A stretch of 64,000 nt of DNA from positions 119,628 to 183,627 of the forward strand of contig UBNQ01000019.1 of NCBI GenBank assembly GCA_900466875.1. Reading direction: 5' to 3'. This DNA is from Hyphomicrobiales bacterium (GTDB lineage Bacteria > Pseudomonadota > Alphaproteobacteria > Rhizobiales > Rhizobiaceae). Of this stretch, positions 26,085-35,439 are shown in pieces (position 1 is the first letter of the stretch; each line of letters begins with the position of its first letter). The position numbers and the translations under genes are program-made. The notes below the pieces were generated by a model, which made no database searches, was not told where the DNA came from, and saw nothing but the letters and a program-made list of their open reading frames with translations.

Positions 26085-28802
26085 TCAGAATTTCACCGTG
26101 AAACTCGCCCGGAAAGTCCGCCCCGGTGCGGGAACGCCGACTGCACTGAGCGCATCGACGTAATAACGGTCCGTGAGGTTATCGACGGCAAAATCGAGCG
26201 TCGCATTTTCGTTCACCTTATAGCTGCCGTAGAGGTCGACGAGTGTATAGGGCTCCCAGTTGGACGGCTTGACGCCGCCAATGCCCAGAGCCGTGTTGAT
26301 GGTGTTGCCACCCCAGCCGGTCCCTTCGATGTAACGGCTGCCGACATAGGTCAAGCGGGTACCGAGCGTCAGTCTTTCATCCAGCAGGCGGGCACCCAGA
26401 TTTACGGTCACCGTATCCTTCGGCGGAACCTGCTGTGCCGAGAAGCTGTTGAAAATGCCGCCCGCACTGCAACGGTCCCACAGCGGATCCACATCGCCCG
26501 GCCGGGCGCAGAACATCATGTCGGTATAGTGGTTCCAGGAGATGCCGGCGAAATAATCGCCGGTGTCATATTCCGCCGACATGTCGATACCGCGCATGCG
26601 AGCATAGTCGAGATTGATCCGGCCGAGTATGTAGAGCGTGCCGAAACCGATGCTGCTGAAGTCACGCGGGACATTGGAACGGGTGATGTAATCGTCGATC
26701 TTGTTGTCGAAATAGGCCGCATGGAAGCGCAGCCTGTCACCGGCCATGAAGACGCTGTCATCCACATAGTTCATGCCGACTTCGATATTGCGCGCACGCT
26801 CCGGCGCCACCGGGTTGAGGTCGACCGGGAAGCCGAAAGAAGGACCGGTGAGCGACTCGAAGATGCTGGGCGAACGCAAGGCGCTGCCAATCTTGCCGTA
26901 GAATTCGAACCCGTCGAACGGGCCGACCGTAACTGTGCCGATTGGTGAAATGCCGTCGTCCGAGCGCTCGAACGGCCCAAGAAGCGTATCGCTTTTGTCG
27001 ACACTCTCGAAATGGGAATAGCGCATGTTTCCATTCAGCTTGAGCCAGTCGGTCGGTTTCCATTCCAGTGACGTGAAGGCGCTGTATTCTTCGCGGGATC
27101 CCTGGCGCGGCAGCCACATGCGGCTGCTGTCATAGGTCACGCCGTCGGGCAGACCGGCATCCTCGCGGGTAAAAGCACCGCCATATTCGAGTGCGAAATC
27201 GCCGAAGTCCGTAAAGAAACGCGAGGTATTCGAGACCGTGGCGCCCCAGCGTTCGGACCCTGTCCAGTAGAAAGCGGGTGTGAGCGTTTTGGTCGTCGAA
27301 TTATAATTCGTGGAGTTGGCTCGACTGTCCACCTGCGACAGGAAGCTATCGACCTTCAGATCGATCAGGTCGTTATCGGAAGGATTGTAACGATAGCGCG
27401 CCGTATAAGTGTCGAGGTCGATGCTGCTGAGGATGTTCTGGTAGTTCGAGCCGACCAGATAGGTCTGGGAGCCCAGGAGATAACCATAGTCGCTCTTGTA
27501 CTTGCTGTAGCCGAGTTCCAGCGTGTGGCCCTCGTCGAACTTGATCGTACCCTTCGTCATCCAGGATTCGTTGTCGAGCGAGGTGTTGAGGATTTCCTCC
27601 CCCTGACGATACTTGGAAATGCCGACGATCTTGCTCAGCTCCCCATAAAAATCATCCGGTACCATTTTTATAACGGGGGCACCTTTACCATGGCTGCCGG
27701 CATAATAATTGCCGTTCTTGCGCCGGGCATAGCCTGCGACAATATCCAGGAATTCCGTCGATGCAGCGGCGGAGACGCTGCCGGAGCCGCCCGTCGGGTT
27801 GAGAAAGGCCGGGCGATCCATGCCCCCGGGAGGTAGCGCACCACTACCCTCCTCCATGCCGCCAAGCGTGGCAGGGGTGGGTGGCGACGAACTGTTGGTG
27901 TTGAAGCTGCCCTTCACCCGCATGCCGAAATTCTTGCCCGGCAAAAGGATGTCTTTTGCCTCGATAGTGCGCATTCGCACCACGCCGCCCGTTGCGCCGG
28001 TCGCGTCAGCGCCCATGCTGACGCCCTTTTCGATCGCCACGTCGCCGATGAAATCAGGGTCGATATAGGTCCGGGCGGTTGAGCCGTTATAACCCTGATA
28101 GACGGTGGTCTCCTGCGTTGCGCCATCGACGATGACCGGCACGCGTCCCTGTCCCTGCATGCCGCGGATATTGACATCGACAGCACCGGAGTTACGGCCG
28201 TCGCCGTTCAGCACGCCGGGAACGCCGCCGAGGAAATCGCCGACCGAGGTTCCGCGAAACCGCTCGATCTGTTCTTCGGAAATATAGGCGGCAGAGCCTG
28301 CATTCTGGTAAGGTGCATCGGGTGAGTAACCGGTGCCGCTGGAGAGCACGATCGGCTTCAGTTCAGTATCCGTCCCAGCATCAGCAGCCGACTGGGCATC
28401 CAGAAGCTGGACGGTATTGCCGCTGCTGAACCGATAGCTGAGACCCGAGCCTGCAAGAAGCCGTTCCAGAGCTTCCGCGCGCGTAAAGGATCCGGTCACC
28501 GCAGGTGCCGCCTTGCCGCGTACGAGACTGGTGTCGAAGAACATCTGGTTGCCTGTCGCGGTCGAATAGGCCACGAGAGCGCGGTTCAGCGACTGGCCGG
28601 GGATGTTGAAGCTGATCCGCTCAGCACTGGGGGCAGAGACGGCCGATTGGGCTTTTGCCGATCGGTCGAAGATGACCGGGTTGGCGACCAGCGCTGTCGT
28701 CATGGTGAGAAGGAAAATTCCCGACCGGTTCCAACCCTTTCTGCGATCATCTCGATTTCTGGTCCCGCGCATGTTCTGCTGCGACGCTTCAACGGCTTGC
28801 AT
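26085..28802 (-). CDS. TonB-dependent outer-membrane receptor with STN signalling domain
   Basis: A 905-aa receptor. After a signal region (about 1-52) comes an STN domain (about 60-125: ISFNIPGQSLNRALVAYSTA, then EALERLLAGSGLSYRFSSG), which contacts a FecR-type sensor. Next is the plug (about 165-290; IERFRGTSVGDFLGGVPGVL, VNIRGMQGQGRVPVIVDGAT), then a 22-strand-type barrel ending GRTFRASFTVKF with a terminal aromatic residue. It imports an iron chelate or similar and signals its presence. The FecR and FecI genes lie directly upstream on the same strand. The ligand is unknown. A start at Met11 is also possible. Confidence 0.93.
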   Translation of the reverse strand: MQAVEASQQNMRGTRNRDDRRKGWNRSGIFLLTMTTALVANPVIFDRSAKAQSAVSAPSAERISFNIPGQSLNRALVAYSTATGNQMFFDTSLVRGKAAPAVTGSFTRAEALERLLAGSGLSYRFSSGNTVQLLDAQSAADAGTDTELKPIVLSSGTGYSPDAPYQNAGSAAYISEEQIERFRGTSVGDFLGGVPGVLNGDGRNSGAVDVNIRGMQGQGRVPVIVDGATQETTVYQGYNGSTARTYIDPDFIGDVAIEKGVSMGADATGATGGVVRMRTIEAKDILLPGKNFGMRVKGSFNTNSSSPPTPATLGGMEEGSGALPPGGMDRPAFLNPTGGSGSVSAAASTEFLDIVAGYARRKNGNYYAGSHGKGAPVIKMVPDDFYGELSKIVGISKYRQGEEILNTSLDNESWMTKGTIKFDEGHTLELGYSKYKSDYGYLLGSQTYLVGSNYQNILSSIDLDTYTARYRYNPSDNDLIDLKVDSFLSQVDSRANSTNYNSTTKTLTPAFYWTGSERWGATVSNTSRFFTDFGDFALEYGGAFTREDAGLPDGVTYDSSRMWLPRQGSREEYSAFTSLEWKPTDWLKLNGNMRYSHFESVDKSDTLLGPFERSDDGISPIGTVTVGPFDGFEFYGKIGSALRSPSIFESLTGPSFGFPVDLNPVAPERARNIEVGMNYVDDSVFMAGDRLRFHAAYFDNKIDDYITRSNVPRDFSSIGFGTLYILGRINLDYARMRGIDMSAEYDTGDYFAGISWNHYTDMMFCARPGDVDPLWDRCSAGGIFNSFSAQQVPPKDTVTVNLGARLLDERLTLGTRLTYVGSRYIEGTGWGGNTINTALGIGGVKPSNWEPYTLVDLYGSYKVNENATLDFAVDNLTDRYYVDALSAVGVPAPGRTFRASFTVKF

Positions 28803-28935
28803 GACTAACCCTTACCTGACCGCCCGCAGCGCGGGCTCACTCTGTCGATGAGGGCATCGTTCAATCGCCCTCATATGGTCAGACACCCGAGCGAGCCGAA
28901 CGAATGATCGGGATGTGAATTTTTTTATGCCCAGA

Positions 28936-29865
28936 TCACCGGCGGTAGATGACGGCGAGATAACCGCGCGCATTGATGACTTCGACCGGCAGGGTTTCCG
29001 CCATGTTGACGAGAACGCTATCCATCTGCGCGGTATCGAACACCGCGGTGATCGGGATGTCGCCGATCGTGCTGTCGGCCAGCAGGATGCGCCCGCGCCG
29101 ATACCGCTCGATCTCGGAGATGACCTGCCGCAGCGGCACATCCTCGAAGACAAGCCGGTTGCTTCTCCAGGCCTGTACGGTCTCGATATCGATCTGCGTT
29201 GCGGGGCCGATGCCGGAGCCGTCATAGGTGACCTGCCAACCGGCATCGATGGTGACGGAGGACACGTTGAGCCCGCGCACTTCCACCGCGTGTTCGATGA
29301 CTGAGACGGCTGCGCCGTTGCCGGACAACCTGATGTCGAACTGGGTTCCCAGTGCCTTAGTGGTGCCGCCTGCTGCATGAACGACGAACGGCCGCCCAGG
29401 ATCTGCTGCGACCTTGAAAAACGCCTGGCCGCGATGCAGCACGAGACGCCGTTGGCCGCTGTCGAACTCGACCGACAGGGCCGAGTAACCGCCAAGTTCC
29501 ACCAAGCTGCCGTCCGGCAGGGTGAAGCTGCGCCGTTCGGCAATCTCGGTTTTATAGTCGGCGAAGAGGCCATCGCGGGAGAGATTGTAGAGTAACGATG
29601 CGCCGGCCAGCAGCGTCAGGCCGCCGAAGACCACGCTGCGCCGGCTGATCCGGTCGGAGGCTTTCAGCTGCTTATATTCCGGTACGACGATATCGAACCG
29701 CTTCCATAGCGCTTCGGCGCGTTGAAACGCTTGCGCATGGGAAGGGGCCTCGCCGAGCCACCGTTCGAATGCGGCCCGATCGGCATCTGTAAAGCCCTTG
29801 TCCTTGAACCGGACGAACCATTCCAGTGCGTCGATATAGGTCGGATCGGTCTCGTGTTCCGTCAT
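28936..29865 (-). CDS. FecR-family anti-sigma factor / transmembrane sensor
   Basis: A 309-aa inner-membrane regulator. The N-terminal part has a DUF4880-like stretch (ALEWFVRFKDKGFTDADRAA then FERWLGEAPSHAQAFQRAEA). One membrane segment follows (about 93-110, SVVFGGLTLLAGASLLYNL), then a periplasmic FecR domain (RSFTLPDGSLVELGGYSALS, VHAAGGTTKALGTQFDIRL) and a C-terminal segment that meets the STN domain. It should hold or activate the sigma factor encoded 12 bp upstream. Gene order sigma-FecR-receptor is the standard one. Confidence 0.93.
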   Translation of the reverse strand: MTEHETDPTYIDALEWFVRFKDKGFTDADRAAFERWLGEAPSHAQAFQRAEALWKRFDIVVPEYKQLKASDRISRRSVVFGGLTLLAGASLLYNLSRDGLFADYKTEIAERRSFTLPDGSLVELGGYSALSVEFDSGQRRLVLHRGQAFFKVAADPGRPFVVHAAGGTTKALGTQFDIRLSGNGAAVSVIEHAVEVRGLNVSSVTIDAGWQVTYDGSGIGPATQIDIETVQAWRSNRLVFEDVPLRQVISEIERYRRGRILLADSTIGDIPITAVFDTAQMDSVLVNMAETLPVEVINARGYLAVIYRR

Positions 29866-29877
29866 GAGCTGTCCCGA

Positions 29878-30378
29878 CTATGCCTTCGCAAGAAGCCGTT
29901 CCAGCTCGGCCATGGCGGCAACGATCTGTGATATTACGGTATTGCGCGAAACTCCCATGCGGGCTGCGACCTCGTCATGCGACAGGCCTTCGACCCTGCT
30001 CAGCATGAACGTCTCGCGTCGCCGCTCCGGCAGTTGCAGGATGGCTTCGAGCAGTCTGCGTAGCTCGCTGCGGAAAAGCACGGTCATTTCGGGTGAGGGA
30101 ACGGGATCTGCCACACGTGCAGCATCGACGCCTGAGACCTCGATCTCAGCCCGCCGTCTTTCGTCTCTCAAATGGTTGAGGGCCAGGTTGCGGACCGTCT
30201 TGCCGACATAGGCGCGATTTTCAACGGCAGGCTCTGCCCTCGCCAGAAGATTGGTGAATGCCTGCTGGACGAGGTCGTCGGCGACTGCGTGATTGCCGAC
30301 GATCCGCCGTACGAATGAGCGCAGTCGCCCGTGTTCCGCACGGTAAAGATCCGCCATGTGCAAGGCACGGCTTGTCAT
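29878..30378 (-). CDS. FecI-like ECF sigma factor
   Basis: A 166-aa ECF sigma factor with region 2 (LYRAEHGRLRSFVRRIVGNH, ADDLVQQAFTNLLAR) and region 4 (LQLPERRRETFMLSRVEGLS then HDEVAARMGVSRNTVISQIV). I chose the ATG at 30378 (MTSRALHMADLYRAEH), preceded by GGGGG; it gives the family length. The frame reaches 30459, but that extension is unlike the family. It probably transcribes the receptor gene when the ligand is bound. A possible iron-operator dyad lies about 135 bp upstream. Confidence 0.9.
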   Translation of the reverse strand: MTSRALHMADLYRAEHGRLRSFVRRIVGNHAVADDLVQQAFTNLLARAEPAVENRAYVGKTVRNLALNHLRDERRRAEIEVSGVDAARVADPVPSPEMTVLFRSELRRLLEAILQLPERRRETFMLSRVEGLSHDEVAARMGVSRNTVISQIVAAMAELERLLAKA

Positions 30379-30511
30379 CCGAGAAACCCCCGATCCACGG
30401 TAAGGCGCCTTCCGCCAGTTACCCCAAGGCTCTAGTAGCAACAATGAATTCCTTCGCAATCACAATTGATTATAGGAATTCCAGCGTGCAACGGAGGTGC
30501 TGCGATAAACA

Positions 30512-30526
30512 TGACTTATAAAATCA
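30512..30526 (-). promoter_or_regulatory. Candidate iron-responsive operator (RirA-type) upstream of fecI-like gene
   Basis: TGACTTATAAAATCA has outer TGA and TCA triplets separated by 9 bases in an AT-rich promoter-like stretch, 134 bp before the sigma gene. It resembles the RirA iron-responsive operator core as I recall it from rhizobia. I am not sure of the published spacing, so this is tentative. Confidence 0.4.
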
Positions 30527-30670
30527 AGTTTACTATTTGATTTCCTTACATTGTGTGCACGTGGTCTTGTTCTTCCATCCTCTAACGCGATGGCTTTGCG
30601 GCCCATAGATACCTCGCCGGCGTCACATTTCGGCAACATTATTGGCGGCCTGTGCTATCTCTTTGTTTCC

Positions 30671-30718
30671 GAGTAATTCCGGACGCAAAACCGGTTCCCA
30701 TTTTTGGTGGAATTGCTC
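30671..30718. repeat. Rhizobial-type intergenic palindromic repeat, copy 1
   Basis: Outer arms GAGTAATTCC (30671-30680) and GGAATTGCTC (30709-30718) pair with one mismatch. Inside is the core CGCAAAACCG, then a T-rich arm. Elements of this form are scattered between genes in many Rhizobiales genomes. It ends 36 bp before the DUF982 start. Confidence 0.6.
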
Positions 30719-30754
30719 TATGAGGCCTGCGACTGCAGCGATGGAACAAGATAT

Positions 30755-31000
30755 ATGAACACGCCCTGGAAGAAACCGGTTGTCGTATCCGTTGGAGAGC
30801 CACCGGAAGAGACCGTGATCGACACGACGCAAGCCGCCGCCTGGGCGATGATCGAGGACTGGCCGACCGAAGATGGCACATGTCTGGACAAGGCGCTGGA
30901 AATTTGCGCCGCGGTCGATGCAGGTAAAAAGAAACCCGAAGACGCCCGGCAGGCTTTCGTTGATGCCGCCCGCGAGGCCGGCATTCTGATCCGGGCGTAA
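30755..31000 (+). CDS. DUF982 domain-containing protein
   Basis: An 81-aa protein of the DUF982 family, which as far as I know is mostly found in rhizobia and often in many copies. Diagnostic features are TTQAAAWAMIEDWPTEDG followed by ALEICAAVDAGKKKPEDARQ and AFVDAAREAGI. No function is known. I chose the ATG at 30755; a TTG at 30704 would add 17 residues that lie in the palindromic repeat. It stands alone between two palindromic repeats (30671 and 31082). Confidence 0.82.
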   Translation: MNTPWKKPVVVSVGEPPEETVIDTTQAAAWAMIEDWPTEDGTCLDKALEICAAVDAGKKKPEDARQAFVDAAREAGILIRA

Positions 31001-31081
31001 TCCGAGCAGCCTGCTAACGCGTGTCGCGATCCTTCGGGCTCACTCATACGCTTTGGGTTCCTGATCTGTCGCATGTCTTCA

Positions 31082-31108
31082 GCGCAAAACCGCTGCACAC
31101 TTTTGCGC
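31082..31108. repeat. Rhizobial-type intergenic palindromic repeat, copy 2 (possible terminator)
   Basis: GCGCAAAA (31082-31089) and TTTTGCGC (31101-31108) form a perfect 8-bp stem. The CGCAAAACCG core is shared with the repeat at 30671-30718. It lies between the convergent DUF982 gene and the PLP enzyme gene, where it could also end transcripts. Confidence 0.6.
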
Positions 31109-31139
31109 GCCATCCTTTAAGGTCGCTGTTCTCTCGACA

Positions 31140-32423
31140 TCAGGCCTGGTCGAGCGCCTGTACGAGGTCGGCAATCAGGTCGTCGGGATGTTCGATGCCG
31201 ATCGACAGCCGGATCGTCGAGTCGAGCACACCAATGCGCTGGCGCACATCGGCAGGCACGCCCGAATGGGTCATCGTGGCGGGGTGAGAGCCGAGCGATT
31301 CCGTGCCTCCGAGGCTGACCGCGAGCTTGACGATCTGCAGGGCATTCAGAAAGCGGAATGCAGCCGGCTGACCGTCTTTAATATCGAACGAAAATGTCGA
31401 TCCCGCCCCGCTGCATTGCGAGGCGTACACGCGTCCGACAGCCGATGCCGGATCGGCAAAGCCGAGATAATGAAGCTTCTCCACCTTGGGATGCTCTTTC
31501 AGGAAATCGGCGATCGCCTTCGCATTGCTGTTTGCGCGCTCCATCCGGATCTGCAGCGTTTCGAGCGAGCGGCCGAGCATCCAGCATGAATGCGGATCGA
31601 GCTGCGTCCCGATCGAGCTTCTTAGCGATCGTATCTGGGTGATGAGATCCTTGCTGCCGAGTGCAGCCCCGGCGATCAGGTCCGAATGGCCGCCCACATA
31701 TTTCGTCAGCGAATAAAGCGAGATATCGGCGCCATGTTGCAATGGCCTTTGGAAAACGGGACCGAGGAGGGTGTTGTCGCAGGCGATGAGCGGGACGTGC
31801 CCCTGCTGCACGCCGATCCTGTCGGCGATCCGCCTGACCAGCGCGACATCCACGAGACCATTGGTCGGATTGGCCGGCGTCTCGATCAGGATGACCGAGA
31901 CGCGCCCTTTTTTCATCGCCTCTTCGGCGGCGGTCGCAATCGAGCTTTCATCGACGCCATCGGCAAACCCGACAGCCGCGACGCCGAGATTGGAGAATGT
32001 CCTGGAGAGCAGGGTTTCCGTTCCGCCGTAAAGCGGTTGGGAATGGAGGATCACGTCGCCCGGACGGACGAAGGCGAGCAGGGTCGTCGAGATCGCAGCC
32101 ATGCCCGAGGAGAAAACCGCGCCGCTTTCTGCATTTTCGTAGATAGCGAGGCGATCCTCGACAATTTCGCTATTGGGATGGTTGAAGCGCGAATAGACCA
32201 ATCCCGCGCCGCGGCCTTCCGGCGGCACCTTGCGACCGGAGACGTAATCGAAAAAATCGCGCCCGTCTTCCGCCGACTTGAAGACGAAGGTGGAGGTCAG
32301 GAACACCGGTGGTTTTACCGCACCTTCGGAAAGCTCCGGATCATAGCCGTAGTTCAGCATCTGGGTTTCCGGATGCAGTTCGTGATTGCCGATGCGGGTC
32401 TTTGATGGATGCGGCGAAGTCAT
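31140..32423 (-). CDS. Cystathionine gamma-synthase family PLP enzyme
   Basis: A 427-aa PLP fold type I enzyme of the Cys/Met metabolism family. It shows [20 protein letters not shown] near the N-terminus, [11 protein letters not shown], the PLP lysine in [18 protein letters not shown], and the late block [20 protein letters not shown]. Such enzymes make cystathionine or cleave methionine, cystathionine or homocysteine; sequence alone does not decide. I chose the Met at 32423, 6 nt after AGGAG; the Met just before it is too close to the site. It appears monocistronic, ending near a palindromic repeat. Confidence 0.88.
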   Translation of the reverse strand: MTSPHPSKTRIGNHELHPETQMLNYGYDPELSEGAVKPPVFLTSTFVFKSAEDGRDFFDYVSGRKVPPEGRGAGLVYSRFNHPNSEIVEDRLAIYENAESGAVFSSGMAAISTTLLAFVRPGDVILHSQPLYGGTETLLSRTFSNLGVAAVGFADGVDESSIATAAEEAMKKGRVSVILIETPANPTNGLVDVALVRRIADRIGVQQGHVPLIACDNTLLGPVFQRPLQHGADISLYSLTKYVGGHSDLIAGAALGSKDLITQIRSLRSSIGTQLDPHSCWMLGRSLETLQIRMERANSNAKAIADFLKEHPKVEKLHYLGFADPASAVGRVYASQCSGAGSTFSFDIKDGQPAAFRFLNALQIVKLAVSLGGTESLGSHPATMTHSGVPADVRQRIGVLDSTIRLSIGIEHPDDLIADLVQALDQA

Positions 32424-32570
32424 CATGTTCTCCTGACGAGACTTGGGTGCAGCCAATGTGGCCCGACTGTCTTACTAGATCTGGTGCAATTCTAAGCGGT
32501 TGGAAGATGACGCCGCTTGGATCTTTTTTCCAGAGGCTGCGGCAATTAACGCGGCGTCTCAAACAGAAAA

Positions 32571-32604
32571 GCCCCTGCCGAACCAATTTGGTTTCGGCAG
32601 GGGC
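32571..32604 (-). terminator. Rho-independent terminator after the xylFGH operon
   Basis: GCCCCTGCCGAA (32571-32582) and TTCGGCAGGGGC (32593-32604) form a perfect 12-bp stem, with further pairing in the loop. On the minus strand it is followed by TTTTCTGTTT. It lies 41 bp past the stop of the last xyl transport gene, reading away from it. Confidence 0.85.
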
Positions 32605-32645
32605 CAGGCCGCATCCAGTTTCTTCGTTTGCGGGACAAAGCGCTT

Positions 32646-33809
32646 TCAGAGCCGCTTCACGCCGGAAGAGATGATGTCGAGATAGACGGCGATGACAAGG
32701 ATGATGCCCTTGATGATCTGCTGCCAGAACGTATCAACGCCGAGCATGGACATGCCGTTGTCGAGGCTTGCCATGATCAGGGCGCCCACCAGCGCCCCGA
32801 TGACGGAGCCGACACCGCCACGCATCGAGGTTCCGCCGATGAAACACGAGGCGATCGCGTCCAGTTCACCGCCGAAACCGGCCGATGGTGTGCCCGCGGC
32901 CAACCTGGCGGTGGTGGTCAGTCCGGCCAGTGCGGCCATCAGACCCATCAGGCCGAATACGACCATTTTGACCAGATTGGTGTTGACGCCGGAGAGACGG
33001 GTTGCCTCCGCATTCGAGCCGACCGCATAGATGTAGCGTCCGAAGACTGTTCCCTTGGCGATGATGGTGAAAATGCCGAGCACGAAGAGCAGGACCAGCA
33101 CAGGGACGGGAATGCCCTGGTAGGAATTGAGGACCAGAACGAAGCCCAGGATGAGGATGCCGATACCTATGAGCCTTGCGACTTCCATCACCGGAGTGGG
33201 GACGCTGAGATTATGCTGCAGACGCTTTCGGCGGGTTCTGAACGCCATGAAAAACAGCAGCAGAAAGAGCACGATGGCGCATCCGTTGCCGAGCCAGCCC
33301 GGTAAGTAACCTTGTCCGATATAACGCAGACTGGGCGAGACGGGGGCGATGGTGATGCCGCCGGTCAGCCCAAGTACGGCCCCTCGAAAGGCCAGCTGTC
33401 CGCCAAGCGTGACGATAAACGACGGGATGCCGAGATAGGCGGTGAGCCAGCCGTTCATAAGTCCCAGCGCCGCCCCGGCCAGCAGAACGAAGGATATCGT
33501 GCCTGCCAGGGGCCAGCCATAAACTGCATCGAGAATGGCGGCGATGCCGCCCAAAAGGCCAAGCAGCGAACCGACGGAGAGATCGATTTCCCCTGCAACG
33601 ATGACAAAAACCATCGCAGCCGCCAGTATCCCCGTAATCGCCATCTGGCGAAGCAGGTTGGAGAAGTTGCGGGCCGTCAGGAACCCGGACATGCCGGTAT
33701 CGGTATTATAGGTAAGATATCCAAACAGCGCCCAGATCATGCAGACCACGATCAGCAGGGCTACAATCTTGTTTTCGGAAAGAAATTTTCGAAGATTTAT
33801 ATTCGTCAT
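32646..33809 (-). CDS. xylH: Xylose-type ABC transporter permease XylH
   Basis: A 387-aa membrane protein of the BPD_transp_2 (ribose/xylose) family. It has about ten hydrophobic segments and the conserved AAAMVFVIVAGEIDLSVGSL block, then LGIPSFIVTLGGQLAFRGAV and GAVLGLTGG. I chose the ATG at 33809 (MTNINLRKFLSENK), giving the usual length; the longer frame overlaps the ATPase gene. It is the last gene of xylFGH, followed by a strong terminator. The xylose assignment rests on the binding protein and on XylR nearby. Confidence 0.9.
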   Translation of the reverse strand: MTNINLRKFLSENKIVALLIVVCMIWALFGYLTYNTDTGMSGFLTARNFSNLLRQMAITGILAAAMVFVIVAGEIDLSVGSLLGLLGGIAAILDAVYGWPLAGTISFVLLAGAALGLMNGWLTAYLGIPSFIVTLGGQLAFRGAVLGLTGGITIAPVSPSLRYIGQGYLPGWLGNGCAIVLFLLLFFMAFRTRRKRLQHNLSVPTPVMEVARLIGIGILILGFVLVLNSYQGIPVPVLVLLFVLGIFTIIAKGTVFGRYIYAVGSNAEATRLSGVNTNLVKMVVFGLMGLMAALAGLTTTARLAAGTPSAGFGGELDAIASCFIGGTSMRGGVGSVIGALVGALIMASLDNGMSMLGVDTFWQQIIKGIILVIAVYLDIISSGVKRL

Positions 33810-33843
33810 GTTTAAAGCGCCTCTACAGCGGTGACCGCAAATT

Positions 33844-35376
33844 TCAGGTCCTGTGCGTGGGCTGGCCCAAAGCCGCAGCCAGCACATGTTCCTGGGTCAG
33901 GTTGTCATTGACGAAATCGCCGCGCAGCCGGCCTTCCCCGATCACAAGGACACGGTCGGATATGCCCAGGACCTCTGTCAGTTCCGACGACACCATCAGA
34001 ACCGCGACACCGGCCTTGGCGAGCGCGAAAATCAGTTTGTAGATCTCATATTTCGCGCCGACATCGACACCACGGGTCGGTTCGTCGAGGATGAGGATCC
34101 GGGGATCGGGCAGCATCATCTTGGAGAGCACCGCCTTCTGCTGATTGCCGCCCGAAAGCGACGCAATGGGCAGCATCGGATCGGCCGTCTTGATCTTCAG
34201 GCGCAGGATTTCACCCTGAATCTGCGCCAGTTCTTCGTGCTCGTCGATCAGGCCGAAAGCGGCAAAACGATTGAGCACCGAGATCGTCATGTTGTGCCCG
34301 ACGCCGATGATCGGAAGAATGCCGCTTCGCTTCCGGTCTTCCGGCACCATGCAGATCCCGGCCTTGACGGCATCGCGCGGCGACCGGATCGTGATCTCAC
34401 GGCCGTCGAGATGAACGCTTCCCTTGTGGTTGCCGGAATAGGCGCCGAAAAGGGTCGAAACCAGTTCGGTCCTTCCCGCGCCGACCAACCCCGCTATGCC
34501 CAAAATCTCGCCCTTGCGGATCTGGAACGAAACGTCATCGACGACCTTCCGCTCGGGATTGGTGACGTCCCAGCAAGAGACGTTGCGCGCCTCAAGAACG
34601 ACCTCGCCGATGGCATGGTCTTCCTTGGGATAAAGGTTCTTCATCTCCCGGCCGACCATCATCGTCACGATGCTGGCTGTGGTCAGCTCACCGATCGGAC
34701 GCGTGCCGATATGCGTACCGTCCCGGATGACCGTGACGGTGTCCGAAATCTCGGCTACCTCCTCGAGCTTGTGAGAGATGTAGACGCAGGCGAGACCTCC
34801 CGCCTTCAAACCCTTGATAAGGTCGAGAAGCGTTCGGATTTCGGTTGCGGTCAGCGCCGATGTCGGCTCGTCGAGGATCAGCAGCTTGGCATCCTTGTTG
34901 AGCGCCTTGGCGATCTCGATGAGTTGCTGCTTGCCACCGGAATAGTTGAGGACCGGCAGTGCCGGATTGATGTCGTGCACATTCAGCTTGGCGAGCAGTT
35001 CCTGTGCCCGGGCATTCATTGCATCGTAATCGAGAAAACCGTGATTGCTGATCTCGGAGCCGAGGAAGATGTTTTCCGCCACGGAGAGATGGGGAACCAT
35101 CATCAGTTCCTGATGGATGATGGCGATGCCCGCCTTTTCCGTTTCACGGATGGAGGAGGCTTTCAGTTCCTGCCCCTCCCACAGGATTTCGCCTTCCCAG
35201 CTTCCATAGGGATAAACGGCGGAAAGAACCTTCATCAAGGTCGATTTTCCGGCTCCATTCTCACCGCAGAGGCCGACACACTCTCCACGGCGGACCTTAA
35301 GATGAATACCGTCCAGAGCCTTCACGCCGGAAAAGCTCTTGGAGATGTTTTTCATTTCGAGAAGAAATTCACTCAT
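33844..35376 (-). CDS. xylG: Xylose-type ABC transporter ATP-binding protein XylG
   Basis: A 510-aa fused double ATPase, the standard form for pentose importers. Domain 1 has [20 protein letters not shown], signature [15 protein letters not shown] and [12 protein letters not shown]. Domain 2 has a degenerate Walker [45 protein letters not shown] and [13 protein letters not shown]. It starts 63 bp after xylF, with a hairpin in the gap, and is followed by xylH. Confidence 0.93.
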   Translation of the reverse strand: MSEFLLEMKNISKSFSGVKALDGIHLKVRRGECVGLCGENGAGKSTLMKVLSAVYPYGSWEGEILWEGQELKASSIRETEKAGIAIIHQELMMVPHLSVAENIFLGSEISNHGFLDYDAMNARAQELLAKLNVHDINPALPVLNYSGGKQQLIEIAKALNKDAKLLILDEPTSALTATEIRTLLDLIKGLKAGGLACVYISHKLEEVAEISDTVTVIRDGTHIGTRPIGELTTASIVTMMVGREMKNLYPKEDHAIGEVVLEARNVSCWDVTNPERKVVDDVSFQIRKGEILGIAGLVGAGRTELVSTLFGAYSGNHKGSVHLDGREITIRSPRDAVKAGICMVPEDRKRSGILPIIGVGHNMTISVLNRFAAFGLIDEHEELAQIQGEILRLKIKTADPMLPIASLSGGNQQKAVLSKMMLPDPRILILDEPTRGVDVGAKYEIYKLIFALAKAGVAVLMVSSELTEVLGISDRVLVIGEGRLRGDFVNDNLTQEHVLAAALGQPTHRT

Positions 35377-35397
35377 CGTACCCTCGTAATGATTGAA

Positions 35398-35428
35398 GGC
35401 CCCGGAACCTTTGTCTGGTCCCAGGGCC
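35398..35428 (-). terminator. Stem-loop between xylF and xylG
   Basis: GGCCCCGGAACC (35398-35409) pairs over 12 positions, including two G-U pairs in RNA, with GGTCCCAGGGCC (35417-35428) around a 7-nt loop. There is no T run, so read-through into xylG is expected. It is a likely cause of higher binding-protein than ATPase output. Confidence 0.7.
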
Positions 35429-35439
35429 GTTCGCCTCGT

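Larger units (their letters stand above)
30379..30754. other. Intergenic region between fecI-like gene and DUF982 gene
   Basis: These 376 bases hold no gene that I can support. They contain the divergent promoters, the TGA-N9-TCA dyad at 30512-30526 in an AT-rich stretch, and a palindromic repeat at 30671-30718. Confidence 0.6.
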
